Source of the DNA: Baffinella frigidus
Taxonomy: Eukaryota > Cryptophyceae > Cryptomonadales > Baffinellaceae
Direction: 5' to 3'
Length of the DNA: 17,285 nt
Assembly: GCA_026770585.1 (NCBI GenBank)
Contig: MU646332.1
Coordinates: 704,086 to 721,370 of the forward strand
The translations under genes were made by a program, and so were the position numbers. Of the stretch, positions 1-6,426 are shown in pieces (the stretch's first letter is position 1; each line of letters opens with the position of its first letter). The notes under the pieces are model-generated. The model made no database searches and had not been told where the DNA came from. It worked only from the letters and a program-made list of their open reading frames with translations.

Positions 1-305
1 CAAACCCCAAACCCCACACCCCACACCCCACACCCCACACCCCAAAACCTACACCCCAAAACCTACACCCTAAACCCTAAATCCCCGCAGTCCGCGCCCC
101 GTACGGCGGTGGTCTTCGGCCGCGGAGCGCGGAGCGGTGCTGTAAAACCACGCTAAACCATAAACGTCTCAAACTCTAAGCCATACACTTCAAACCCTGA
201 ACCCTACACCCTACACCCTAAACCCTAAACCCTTAACCCTAAACCCTAAACCCTAAATCCTAAGCCCTAAACCCCACACCCTGGACACTGAACTGAACCC
301 GAAAC
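1..305. repeat. degenerate CCCTAAA / CCCCACA telomere-like repeat
   Basis: The tract is built of CCCCACA, CCCTAAA, CCCTACA and similar 7-mers, broken at about 86-165 by a fragment of the GC-rich repeat family found to its right. The unit matches the plant/algal telomere type but is heavily mutated, so this is interstitial or subtelomeric sequence and not a functional chromosome end. No gene is visible. Confidence 0.8.
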
Positions 306-416
306 CCCCGCAGGCTGCGCCCCGTACGGCGGTGGTCCTCGGCCGGGCAGTGCTGAGCGGCACGCGAGACACGGTCGCGGCCTCGACAACGCGGTACCAC
401 GCCAGAGGGATCGAAA

Positions 417-490
417 CATCCACTTTTGACATGTTTCAGGAAAAAGCCCTGAGCATCCACTTTTGACATGTTTCAGGGGAAAGCCCTGAA
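417..490 (+). repeat. 37-bp tandem duplication
   Basis: Two adjacent 37-bp units (417-453 and 454-490) both begin CATCCACTTTTGACATG and end with AAGCCCTGA. They differ only at a few positions near the AGG(A/G) run. The duplication is young and lies between two copies of the GC-rich repeat family. Confidence 0.9.
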
Positions 491-972
491 ACCCCCACAG
501 TCCGCCCTCGTGCGGCGGTGGTCCTCGGCCGTAGAGCGCTGAGCGGCGCGCGAGACACGGTGGCAGCGACGCGGTATGCCCCACTCTGATGGCTATCTTT
601 GGCGTTGGTTATCTTGGGCGGTGGTTTTGGCTATCTCCGGCGGTGGTCCTCGGCCGCGGAGCGCTGAGCGGCGCGCGAGATACGGTGGCGGCCTCGACGC
701 GGTACGTCCCCCCCCCAGCCCTACCAATCCGTGCCCCCGTGGCAAAGCTGGTGAGGGAGACCCCCTGTAACCGGAAGGTCCAGGGTCCAGAGCGAGACAC
801 GGTGGCGGCCTCGGCGACGCGGTATGTCCCACTGTGATATCAGACTACCGTCAACTTTTGGCGGTGTTTCCGCCCCAGCACGGTAACTTTCCGCCCTAGC
901 ACGAACGTTGCGCAGTGCTGAGCGTGCGAGATACGGTGGCGGCCTCGGCGGCGCGGTATGCCCCACTGTGAT

Positions 973-1114
973 CTCATAGGGAAACGGTTTTAATTTAAAA
1001 CTTTCTGGAAATGAAATTTACTACACATAATGAGTTTTGCTAGTAATATTAACGCATTCGTGTGGTAATTTTCATTGAATCAAAAGTTTTAAATTGAAAC
1101 CGTTTCCCCATAAG
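973..1114. mobile_element. 142-bp AT-rich MITE-like inverted-repeat element
   Basis: An AT-rich block sits inside GC-rich repeats. Its ends are inverted repeats of 32 nt (973-1004 against 1083-1114, 29 of 32 matching) containing GGGAAACGGTTT and AATTTAAAACTTT. The inner halves (about 1007-1027 and 1061-1081) are also roughly complementary, so the whole element can fold back on itself. It has no coding capacity. An uninterrupted copy of the flanking sequence at about 821-855 reads GTGATATCAGACTACC, while here GTGAT and ATCAGACTACC are separated by the element. This supports insertion of a discrete mobile unit. The transposase family cannot be assigned. Confidence 0.85.
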
Positions 1115-1230
1115 ATCAGACTACCGTCAACGTCTGGCGCTGTTTCGGTATGTCCGCGTGGCTATCGCAGGCGTTGGTTTTGCGCCTGGGATATAGCATA
1201 TCTGCCCCAGCACGCCACAAATCAAAGCTC

Positions 1231-1538
1231 ACACAGCATAACACGCGATACCAATGCTGGCCTCCGTCAGCACCTCAGGCTCGTCACCTGGCTGTAGCAC
1301 GGGGGGGCGGGGGGGGCGCCCCGCGCTTAAGCGATCAGACCTAGGACCCTACGGTAGGCGACCTGTAGGGACATAGGGGGGTTCCTACGGATAAGGTAGC
1401 GGACACTCGGCCCGAAATGGGCCGAAAATCGCGGCGTAGCCCGCTGTGTGGCATGAAGACTAACACCGCATAACACGCGATACCACCGCAGGCCTGCGTC
1501 AGCACCGCGAGCTCGTAACCTGGTTGTACCACGAGGGG
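1231..1538 (+). repeat. pair of ~76-bp direct repeats about 232 bp apart
   Basis: 1231-1306 and 1463-1538 share CATAACACGCGATACCA, GTCAGCACC, GCTCGT(C/A)ACCTGG and GTA(G/C)CACG in the same order. The spacer (about 1307-1462) contains CCTAGGACCCTACGGTAGG, the same core words seen in the small palindromic elements at 4355-5680. No gene is supported. A 117-aa minus frame across it is low-complexity Pro/Arg. Confidence 0.75.
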
Positions 1539-1719
1539 CACGGGGGGCGGGGGGGTGGGGGAGCGGGCGGTGGGAGGATGAGGATGTGTTGGGAGGGTCG
1601 GCGGGGGGGACGGAGCGGGACTTGTTGGCGGCGGCGGCGGCGGGGGAGGCTGGGCAGAAAGAGTGGGAGCGCGAGAACACCGACTTGTTGCTGGGGCTGC
1701 CGGGGTGGGCGCACTACCC

Positions 1720-1902
1720 TAACCCGAAACACGAAATCCTGAACCCGAACCCCGAAACCGTGAACCCTACACACTTAACACTAAACACTAAACACTAAAC
1801 ACTAAACACTAAACACTAAACACTAGACCCCAAACCCTTAACTTTAAACCCCAATCATCAAACACCAAACACCAAACACCAAACACCAAACACCAAACCC
1901 AG
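1720..1902. repeat. CACTAAA and CACCAAA heptamer arrays
   Basis: Perfect runs of ACACTAA heptamers (about 1770-1825) and CACCAAA heptamers (about 1860-1897) are flanked by mixed AACCCTA/AACCCGA units. They are telomere-like variants that have been locally homogenised. The stretch just to the left (1545-1720) is G-rich low-complexity sequence without a gene. Confidence 0.85.
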
Positions 1903-1926
1903 GTGGGAACACCCAGCGTTCTCAGC

Positions 1927-2355
1927 GAAGGTCGAGGTCAAGGCTGGAGGGAAGTCTGGGGGGAAGGGGGCCCGCAAGGTTTGTCACCCCCACCCTCCTA
2001 AAACCCCAGCCTCAAACCCCCAAACCATAGGCCCCGTAGATAGAGGTGGAGGCAGGGGGGGCGGGGGGGGGGGGGGGGGGGGGCGCAAGGTCTACCTCCC
2101 CCCCCCCTCCTATGCCCCCAGCCCCAAACCGATGGTCGAAGGTCGAGGTGAAGGCATGGGGGAAGGCTGAGGGGGGAAGGGTGCGCCCAAGGTCTACCTC
2201 CCCCCCCTCCTAAACCCCCAGCCCCAAACCCCCAAACCCTAGGCCCTGTAGATGGAGGTGAAGGCAGGGGGGGGTTCTGGGGCGAAGGGGGTAAAGAAGG
2301 TATGCCTCCCCACCCCCTCCTAAAAACAAACCGCCTCAAATCCCCAAACCTCAAG
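1927..2355 (+). repeat. minisatellite with ~212-bp dimeric period
   Basis: Four imperfect units start near 1927, 2038, 2138 and 2251. Each has a G-rich half (GGTCGAGGT or GATRGAGGTGRAGGC followed by long G runs) and a C-rich half (AAGGT...CCTCC...CCCCAGCC or related, then CCCAAACC). Units 1 and 3 resemble each other most, as do units 2 and 4, giving a higher-order period of about 211-213 bp. A run of 21 G lies near 2063-2083. The frames across it are Pro/Gly low complexity and are not called. Confidence 0.8.
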
Positions 2356-2384
2356 CCCAGTGCGCCACAAGTACCCGCCACGCC

Positions 2385-2469
2385 CGCTCTCCTCGAGTTA
2401 GTGACCGCGGCCGCGCAGTGCTGCGCGACACGCGAGACACGGTCGCGGCCAACTAACTCGAGGAGAGCG
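2385..2469. repeat. foldback with perfect 18-bp arms
   Basis: 2385-2402 is exactly reverse-complementary to 2452-2469 (arm CGCTCTCCTCGAGTTAGT). The 49-nt loop contains a fragment of the GC-rich repeat (CGCGAGACACGGTCGCGGCC). No gene. Confidence 0.9.
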
Positions 2470-2486
2470 CGCGTGTATTTCAGGGC

Positions 2487-2640
2487 ACTCTCTCTCTCTG
2501 GCTGTCTCTCTCCCACAGGCGAGTAATTTGAGGGTTCTCTCTCTCTCTATCGCCAGCTTTCTCCCTCTCTCTCCCTCTCTCCCTCTCTCTCTCTCTCTCG
2601 CGCGCGCGCTCTCAGGCGAGTAATTTAACGTATCTCTTTT
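2487..2640 (+). repeat. CT-rich microsatellite
   Basis: Runs of CTCTCT and CCCTCTCT are punctuated by two copies of GCGAGTAATTT (about 2519 and 2616), each preceded by CAG. The pyrimidine tract then AG layout looks like intron 3' ends ahead of the exon-like block at 2651, but no open exon is recognisable inside it. Confidence 0.8.
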
Positions 2641-2650
2641 TCCATCGCAG

Positions 2651-2729
2651 GTAAGCAAGGCGAGCAAAATGGTGGCAGCGGGCGCGCGACGCCGCCTCCT
2701 CTCTGGGACCTCTCTGGATGACCGCGCAG
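2651..2729 (+). pseudogene. truncated first copy of the MVAAGARRR exon
   Basis: After a pyrimidine tract ending CGCAG, this block reads like the exon at 2896-3024 but lacks 18 bases, so the frame goes MVAAGARRRLLSGTS without the HAALVR segment. It ends in ACCGCGCAG and runs straight into a CT microsatellite, losing the later part (ITLSVLAHQ) of the full exon. The ATG is at 2669. I read it as a degenerate exon duplicate. An alternative short exon cannot be excluded. Confidence 0.55.
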
Positions 2730-2730
2730 A

Positions 2731-2895
2731 CATTCTCTCATTCTCTCACTCTCTCACTCTCTCGCTCACTCTTTCACACACACTCTCTCACTCACTCTCT
2801 CTCTCACTCTCTCACTCTCTCGCTCACTCTTTCACACACACTCTCTCACTCACTCTCTCTCTCTCACTCTCTCACTCACTCTCTCACACACACAG
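2731..2895 (+). repeat. CTCACT / CACACA microsatellite
   Basis: Runs of CTCTCACTCTCT with two near-identical blocks TCGCTCACTCTTTCACACAC (about 2763 and 2821). It ends in CACACACACAG directly before the exon at 2896, so it doubles as the polypyrimidine tract and acceptor of that exon. Confidence 0.85.
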
Positions 2896-3024
2896 GTGAG
2901 CAAGGCAAGCAAGATGGTGGCAGCGGGCGCGCGACGGCGCCTCCACGCCGCGCTCGTCCGCCTCCTCTCTGGGACCTCCATGGAGGACCGCGCGGGGATC
3001 ACCCTCTCCGTCCTCGCGCATCAG
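2896..3024 (+). CDS. exon: N-terminal half of an OST-HTH/LOTUS-like winged-helix domain
   Basis: A CACACACACAG acceptor-like tract is followed by an open block with an ATG at 2914. From that ATG it gives 37 residues that start MVAAGARRRLHAALVRLLSG and end ITLSVLAHQ, then CAG|GTCCGT, a plausible phase-0 donor at 3025. Joined in phase to the exon at 3629-3772 it makes a continuous 85-residue stretch of the form helix (LHAALVRLL), 'GITLSVLAHQVVGQFGVP', 'TLKSFLAEYPDNFRV', 'GWVSL'. That pattern resembles OST-HTH/LOTUS RNA-binding winged-helix domains (family knowledge; no search was run). The ATG might be the start codon or internal. Three related fragments nearby (2651, 3101 and inverted 3341) show local exon duplication, so the locus may be a decaying gene. 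Confidence 0.5.
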
Positions 3025-3100
3025 GTCCGTTCTACATTGAGAACTGGAAATCTAGTACACTATACACCCGTGCATCTAACACACATTTGTAGCGAGCCCA

Positions 3101-3210
3101 GCCGCCTCCACGCCGCGCTCGTCCGCCTCCTCTCTGGGACCTCTCTGGAAGATCGCGTGGGGGTCGCCCTCTCCGTCCTCGCGTATCTGGTACGTTCTAG
3201 CTCTACCTGA
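3101..3210 (+). pseudogene. second full-length copy of the RRLHAALVRLLSG exon
   Basis: 3102-3189 repeats the preceding exon with changes (SLEDRVGVALSVLAYL) and ends CTG|GTACGTT, a better donor than that of the first copy. The frame is open from the first copy straight through to a TGA at 3208-3210, so both copies lie in one frame of 98 residues from 2914. If the acceptor is the CCCAG at 3097-3101, splicing from the first copy would break the frame. The copy is therefore either an alternative first exon or a duplicate left inside an intron. Confidence 0.45.
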
Positions 3211-3283
3211 TCAAAAATTTACGGCGACTTTAGGGCGCGCATCAGGTGCGTCTTCTTCGTGTTCTTCGCTCTCGATGCAGGCC

Positions 3284-3394
3284 CGCGTCCTAGCTGCTCA
3301 CGTGTCTGCATAGACAGGTGTGCAGCTAGGACGCGTGAGTGAGAGAATGTCTGCGCGATCCTCCATGGAGGTCCCAGAGAGGAGGCGGACGAGC
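3284..3394. repeat. 14-bp-arm hairpin plus inverted exon copy
   Basis: 3284-3297 (CGCGTCCTAGCTGC) is reverse-complementary to 3322-3335. Immediately after, 3341-3394 on the minus strand matches the exon copies (CGTCCGCCTCCTCTCTGGGA, then CATGGAGGATCGCGCAGACA). It includes the start of the CT microsatellite that follows the truncated copy at 2729. The inverted block therefore derives from exon plus adjacent satellite, copied as one piece. Confidence 0.75.
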
Positions 3395-3445
3395 CGTATC
3401 CAGCTTGGCTACACCACATCGTCGCGCTGCTGCCATCCATCGCCT

Positions 3446-3628
3446 CAACCCCAAACACCAAAACTCAAAAACCCAAAAACCCAAAAACCCAAAAACCCAA
3501 AAACCCAAAAACCCAAAACCCCAAAACCCAAAACCCACGCCCCACACCCCACACCCCACACCCCACACCCCACACTCCAAACCCCAAACCCCATACCCCC
3601 ACCCCAAACCCCAAACCCCAAACCACAG
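3446..3628 (+). repeat. CCCAAAAA / CCCACAC / CCCCAAA arrays inside an intron
   Basis: Successive runs of ACCCAAAA, ACCCCAC and CCCCAAA units end with AAACCACAG, which serves as the acceptor of the next exon. The sequence is C/A-rich telomere-like repeat occupying what appears to be an intron. Confidence 0.85.
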
Positions 3629-3772
3629 GTGGTAGGGCAGTTCGGGGTCCCAATGGAGAAGACGCTCAAGTACGCGGTGCCCGAATCGCGGCACCCAACC
3701 CTCAAGTCGTTCCTCGCGGAGTATCCCGATAACTTCCGGGTGGGGGTGGATGGCTGGGTGTCGCTGTCCCAG
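3629..3772 (+). CDS. exon: C-terminal half of an OST-HTH/LOTUS-like winged-helix domain
   Basis: The block is bounded by CCACAG|GTGGTA and CCCAG|GTTCAC and is exactly 144 nt, encoding 48 residues in phase 0 at both ends. It begins VVGQFGVPMEKTLKY, includes HPTLKSFLAEYPDNFRVG and ends DGWVSLSQ. Balanced codon use and the absence of repeats contrast with the surrounding simple-sequence introns, so this is the best-supported coding piece in the left half. The 'LKSFL..YPD.FRV....WVSL' pattern resembles the last helix and beta wing of an OST-HTH/LOTUS or similar winged-helix domain, which bind RNA in known families. The match is by eye. Partner exons are inferred at 2896-3024 (upstream) and 4271-4330 (downstream). 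Confidence 0.6.
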
Positions 3773-3822
3773 GTTCACCCCCTAGCCTTGATGACGCGTG
3801 TTGAGGGGTGTTGTGTGACACC

Positions 3823-4129
3823 CAGCACCCTCTCTCTCTGTCTCGACTCTCTGTGTCGCTCTCTCTCTCGCTCTCTCTCGCTCTCTCTCGCTCTCTCTCT
3901 CTCTCTCGCGCGCGCGGTGTCACTACCTCGCTCTCCTTCTCCCATCTATCCCGGGTCGCTGACACCGCTCCCTCTCTCTGCCTCGGACTCTGTTTCTCTC
4001 TCCCCCCCCCTCGCGTTCACTACCTCTCTCCCTCTCTCCCTCTCTCTCTCTCCCTCTCTCCATCTTTCCCTCTCTCCCTTTCTCTCCCCCTCTCCCTCTT
4101 GCTCCCTCTCTCTCCCTCCTTCTCTCGCA
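3823..4129 (+). repeat. CT/CTCG-rich microsatellite intron
   Basis: About 300 bases of CTCTCTCTCG, CCCTCTCT and related units end in TTCTCTCGCAG. The tract occupies the putative intron between exons 3629-3772 and 4271-4330. Long frames read from it (Leu/Ser- or Arg/Glu-rich) are artefacts of the dinucleotide repeat. Confidence 0.85.
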
Positions 4130-4146
4130 GGGCGCGGATAGCGCCC
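4130..4146 (+). pseudogene. fragment duplicating the start of the 4271 exon
   Basis: GGCGCGGATAGCGCC follows TCTCTCGCAG and repeats, with one change, the GGCGCGGACAGCGCC that opens the exon at 4271 after TCTCTCCAG. The similarity stops after about 15 bases, so this is a copied exon edge with its acceptor, another case of the exon-fragment duplication seen at 2651-3394. Confidence 0.5.
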
Positions 4147-4270
4147 CACTCTCTCCTTCTCCTTCTCGCATCTATTCCGTGCCGCTGTCCCAATGGCGGT
4201 GTAAACTTCAGCGTCGCGAAACTTTACAGTTCCGTGACTCTACTCTAAACTTTCGAGTTTGTCTCTCCAG

Positions 4271-4330
4271 GGCGCGGACAGCGCCGCGGTCGCTGAGGCC
4301 AAGTTCGCCGCGTCAAGGATCATGGCGGGG
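4271..4330 (+). CDS. short third exon of the same split gene
   Basis: TTTGTCTCTCCAG| precedes a 60-nt block, and GGGG|GTGAGG follows, giving good acceptor and donor signals with phase 0 at both ends. It encodes 20 residues, GADSAAVAEAKFAASRIMAG, an Ala-rich helix-like segment compatible with a continuation after WVSLSQ. No exon is recognisable further right. The sequence enters a cluster of small mobile elements within 25 bp, so the gene is either interrupted by insertions in its next intron or truncated. Confidence 0.45.
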
Positions 4331-4354
4331 GTGAGGCTCGCGCGATGATGCTAT

Positions 4355-4461
4355 ATAGCCCTCAAGTGGCCAGGTAGTCAAATTTGACGGTCAAGAGGTC
4401 CTAGGCAGGGCATAGGGCCCTACGGTAGGGCGTAGGAGCCTACTGGCCACTTAAGGGGTAT
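4355..4461. mobile_element. family-2 palindromic MITE-like element, copy A
   Basis: The ends are imperfect inverted repeats (ATAGCCCTCAAGTGGCCAG and CTGGCCACTTAAGGGGTAT) around a core with the palindrome GGGCCCTACGGTAGGGC. It is about 107 bp long with no coding capacity, starts 25 bp after the 4271-4330 exon and is one of four copies in 1.3 kb. Confidence 0.8.
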
Positions 4462-4473
4462 CATACATAGGCC

Positions 4474-4594
4474 TACAGGGGTACCTCGCGGATAAGAAAG
4501 CGCCCCCCCCCTAGGACCACCGTAGGGCCCTAGGCATAGGCCTACTGAAGGGTCCTAGGAGGAGGTGGTTTCTTATGAGCGAGGTACTCCTGTA
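4474..4594. mobile_element. family-1 121-bp MITE-like element, copy 1
   Basis: 26-bp terminal inverted repeats (4474-4499 and 4569-4594) carry TACAGGGGTACCTCG and end ATAAGAAA. The core has CCTAGGACC, the palindrome TAGGGCCCTA and GGTCCTAGG. TA at both outer edges fits a TA target duplication, giving an element end of CAGGGGTACCTCG, similar to ends of pogo/Tigger-type DNA transposons as I recall them. It is non-autonomous, with no transposase present. Confidence 0.8.
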
Positions 4595-4608
4595 CTGCAG
4601 GTTCCTGG

Positions 4609-4690
4609 TGCGTCTCCTGATGAGCGAGGCAACCCACGGTTCAGTCGGAGGGTGGTGCAGGCAGGGTTGCTTCGCTCGTTAGGAGGCGCA
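4609..4690. repeat. 82-bp foldback between two family-1 elements
   Basis: The arms 4609-4635 and 4664-4690 are complementary at about 23 of 27 positions (TGCGTCTCCTGATGAGCGAG against the complement of CTCGTTAGGAGGCGCA and its left neighbour). The GAGCGAG and CTCGCTC words recall the family-1 terminal repeat, so this may be a diverged or rearranged relative. Confidence 0.7.
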
Positions 4691-4704
4691 TCCCCCTAGG
4701 ACCC

Positions 4705-4825
4705 TACAGGGGTACCTCGCTCATAAGAAACCGCACCCCCCTAGGACCCTACAGTAGGCCTATGCCTCGGGGCCCTATGGTGGCCCTAGGGGGTGGCGCT
4801 TTCTTATGAGCGAGGTACCCCTGTA
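4705..4825. mobile_element. family-1 121-bp MITE-like element, copy 2
   Basis: The terminal inverted repeats 4705-4730 and 4800-4825 match copy 1 almost perfectly (TACAGGGGTACCTCGCTCAT at the left). The total length is again exactly 121 bp. The core reads CCTAGGACCCTACAGTAGG, GGGCCCTATGGTGG and CCTAGGGGG. TA lies at each end. Confidence 0.85.
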
Positions 4826-4950
4826 GGGGGAGGCGCGGCTCCTTATGAGCGAGTCACATACCTCTGTAGTGGTGCACTCTCGGCGCGCATCTTCGTAAGA
4901 GTCTACAGTAGGCCTATCTAGGGCCCTGCGGTGGTTGGGGGGCGCTTTCG

Positions 4951-5054
4951 TATCCCTTAAGTGGCCAGTAGGCGTATACGCCCTACCGTAGGGCCCTAGG
5001 ACCTGCCTAGGACCTCTTGGGGGTCAATTTTGACCCGCTGGCCACTGACGGGAT
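4951..5054. mobile_element. family-2 element, copy B (reverse orientation)
   Basis: Starts TATCCCTTAAGTGGCCAGTA and ends CTGGCCACTGACGGGAT. The core (CCCTACCGTAGGGCCCTAGG, then AGGACCTCTTGG) is the reverse complement of the order in copies A, C and D, so this copy is inverted relative to them. The right terminus has decayed. Confidence 0.75.
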
Positions 5055-5177
5055 GAGCGAGGTACCCCTGTGCAGATAACCGGGCCGGCAGTGGGGTCTG
5101 CATGTAGGGGGCGGTTGCGTCTGCGCTGTCAGGGGGGGGGGGGCTGTAAATCAAATTAAATGTTAAGGACGAGGTGA

Positions 5178-5285
5178 TATCCCTTAAGTGACCAGGCCTC
5201 CAAATTTGGGGGCCTGAGGTCCTAAGCTGGTCCTAGCTAGGGCCCTACGGTAGGGCGTATGAGCCTACTGGCCACTTAAGGGATA
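5178..5285. mobile_element. family-2 element, copy C
   Basis: The terminal repeats TATCCCTTAAGTGACCAG and CTGGCCACTTAAGGGATA (18 bp, one mismatch) surround a core with AAATTTGG, GAGGTCCTA and GGGCCCTACGGTAGGGC. Length 108 bp. TA at each edge may be a target duplication. Confidence 0.85.
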
Positions 5286-5401
5286 CAACGCGCTCCCTTC
5301 AAGGGCCACAACACGGCTTATCGGCGCACAGGGGTCGCTGACAAGGAGGCGCCCCCTCCCCCCTAGGACCACCGTAGGGCTACACATGTACAAGCCTACT
5401 G

Positions 5402-5532
5402 TACATGGGGTACCTCGCTCATAAGGAAGCGCCGCCTCCTAGGACCCTACAGTAGGGCCAGTAGGGCTATGCCTAGGGCCCTATGGTGGTCCTAGGGGGG
5501 GGGCAGTTTCTTGTGAGCGAGGTACCCCTGTA
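5402..5532. mobile_element. family-1 element, copy 3 (131 bp)
   Basis: The left terminal repeat TACATGGGGTACCTCGCTCA and the right one (5507-5532, TTTCTTGTGAGCGAGG then TACCCCTGTA) are slightly diverged from the family. The core is longer than in the 121-bp copies, mainly from a duplicated GTAGGGC word and a lengthened G run. Confidence 0.8.
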
Positions 5533-5574
5533 GGTTCCTAGGGGGTGCGCGGCTTCTTGTGAACGAGGTACTCC

Positions 5575-5679
5575 TATCCCTCAAGTGCCCAGGCAGTCAA
5601 ATTTGACGGCCAAGAGGTCCTACGCAGGTCCTAGGGCCCTACGGTAGGGCGTATGAGCCTACTGGCCACTTAAGGGATA
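5575..5679. mobile_element. family-2 element, copy D
   Basis: TATCCCTCAAGTGCCCAG at the left and CTGGCCACTTAAGGGATA at the right flank a core with AAATTTGACGG, CAAGAGGTCCTA and GGGCCCTACGGTAGGGC. Length 105 bp. It is the closest relative of copy A internally. Confidence 0.85.
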
Positions 5680-5685
5680 CGTGTC

Positions 5686-6020
5686 GCCATAGTTGCGGGG
5701 TCCACGGGGGCGTTGGCCTTGAGTTGACACGACGTGGTCCTCCACACAAGTCATTTACTCAAAACTGTCTCAACATACAAAGCAAACCCCCCCGTCTGTG
5801 CCCCCGCGCCCGCCCCCCCCCCCCCCGCGCAGGCGCTACTCAGCCTACCCTGCCTCCCTGCGCCCCAATTATGCGCCCTAACTACGCCTAACTACATGTA
5901 CACCACCGTGACCACTTCCACGGATCCCCCGTCCTCAGCGCGCCCGGGTATCGACGAAAGCTGCAGGGGTCCGCGTGGTGACGAGCAGGGATCCTGCTCG
6001 AGCCTAGCTGCCCGTCGTGG
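5686..6020. other. unique GC-rich stretch without a supported gene
   Basis: Contains a poly-C run near 5814-5827 and otherwise non-repetitive sequence. A plus frame from 5734 (113 codons) is Pro/Ala/Ser-rich, crosses the homopolymer and has no recognisable domain. The right part could include a 3' exon of the minus-strand gene at 6124-6426 if that gene is spliced. Confidence 0.4.
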
Positions 6021-6123
6021 CGGCCTAGCCCCAGGTCGTCGGCGTTTTGCTCTGCGGTCGCATCTCAAATGTTAGCGGGTTGGGTGCAACATGCTGCGGG
6101 GGGTGCAACATGGTGCGATCCGT

Positions 6124-6426
6124 TCAGGGGTGGAAGGCAGCGCGGAGTGGGGGGCTCACCCGGGCCATGCAGGCGCGCAGCTGCGTGTCGAGCTCAGCGC
6201 AGGGCGTGCAGGGCATCTGCCCGTTGCACTTGGCCACCGCACAATCCCAGAGGGGCTGGCAGTCGCAGTGGGGTGCCGAGCCGCTGGGGGTCTCGGCGGC
6301 GGTGGTAGACGGCGTGTGCGTGGACATGAGGCGCTTCCCGCTGCCAGTGGCGAGCAGGAGTGCGCCGGCGGTCGCGGCGAGGCCGGCGCCGAGGGCGGGC
6401 AGGCGGAGGCGGAGAGCAGAAGACAT
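6124..6426 (-). CDS. small membrane-anchored cysteine-rich protein, CHCH/CX9C-like
   Basis: A 100-residue frame starts at an ATG in good context (CAACCATGTC) and ends at TGA. Residues about 9-30 (ALGAGLAATAGALLLATGSG) look like a signal anchor or single membrane span after a basic N-terminus. A Thr/Ser/Pro linker follows, then a compact Cys cluster: CDC, WDC, AKC, PCTPC and, nine residues after the last of these, RAC (CAELDTQLRAC is a clean CX9C). CX9C helices with flanking cysteines are typical of intermembrane-space CHCH proteins, but the first half here is CX10C, so the assignment is loose. A strong donor (CGG|GTGAGC, 6159) and an acceptor (CCCCCCGCAG, 6094) could define a 66-nt intron and replace the last 11 residues with a 22-residue tail ending at 6025. 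A longer opposite-strand frame (6047-6706) is judged a shadow because it is Arg/Cys-rich and featureless. Confidence 0.5.
   Translation of the reverse strand: MSSALRLRLPALGAGLAATAGALLLATGSGKRLMSTHTPSTTAAETPSGSAPHCDCQPLWDCAVAKCNGQMPCTPCAELDTQLRACMARVSPPLRAAFHP

Larger units (their letters stand above)
86..1160 (+). repeat. GC-rich dispersed/tandem repeat family
   Basis: A module containing GCGGTGGTCCTCGGCCG, then GAGCG(CT)GAGCGG, CGCGAGACACGGT and GCGGCCTCG...ACGCGGTA, recurs at about 86-140, 303-400, 500-585, 640-705, 785-855 and 910-972. A divergent fragment lies near 2403-2451. Several copies continue into CCCACTGTGAT and ATCAGACTACCGTCAAC. Open frames through it exist in several registers on both strands and look like by-products of high GC, so I call no gene here. 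Confidence 0.75.

Noticed and set aside
1998-2516. 172-codon minus-strand frame
   Set aside because: Translation of the G/C-rich minisatellite; Pro/Gly low complexity with repeat periodicity.
3320-4141. 273-codon continuous plus-strand frame
   Set aside because: Only the part at 3629-3772 looks like protein. The rest is translation of CA and CT simple repeats that sit in introns.
4474-5679. CRISPR-like array of palindromic repeats
   Set aside because: Repeats are paired inverted ends with conserved interiors, not direct repeats with unique equal spacers, and the context is eukaryotic.
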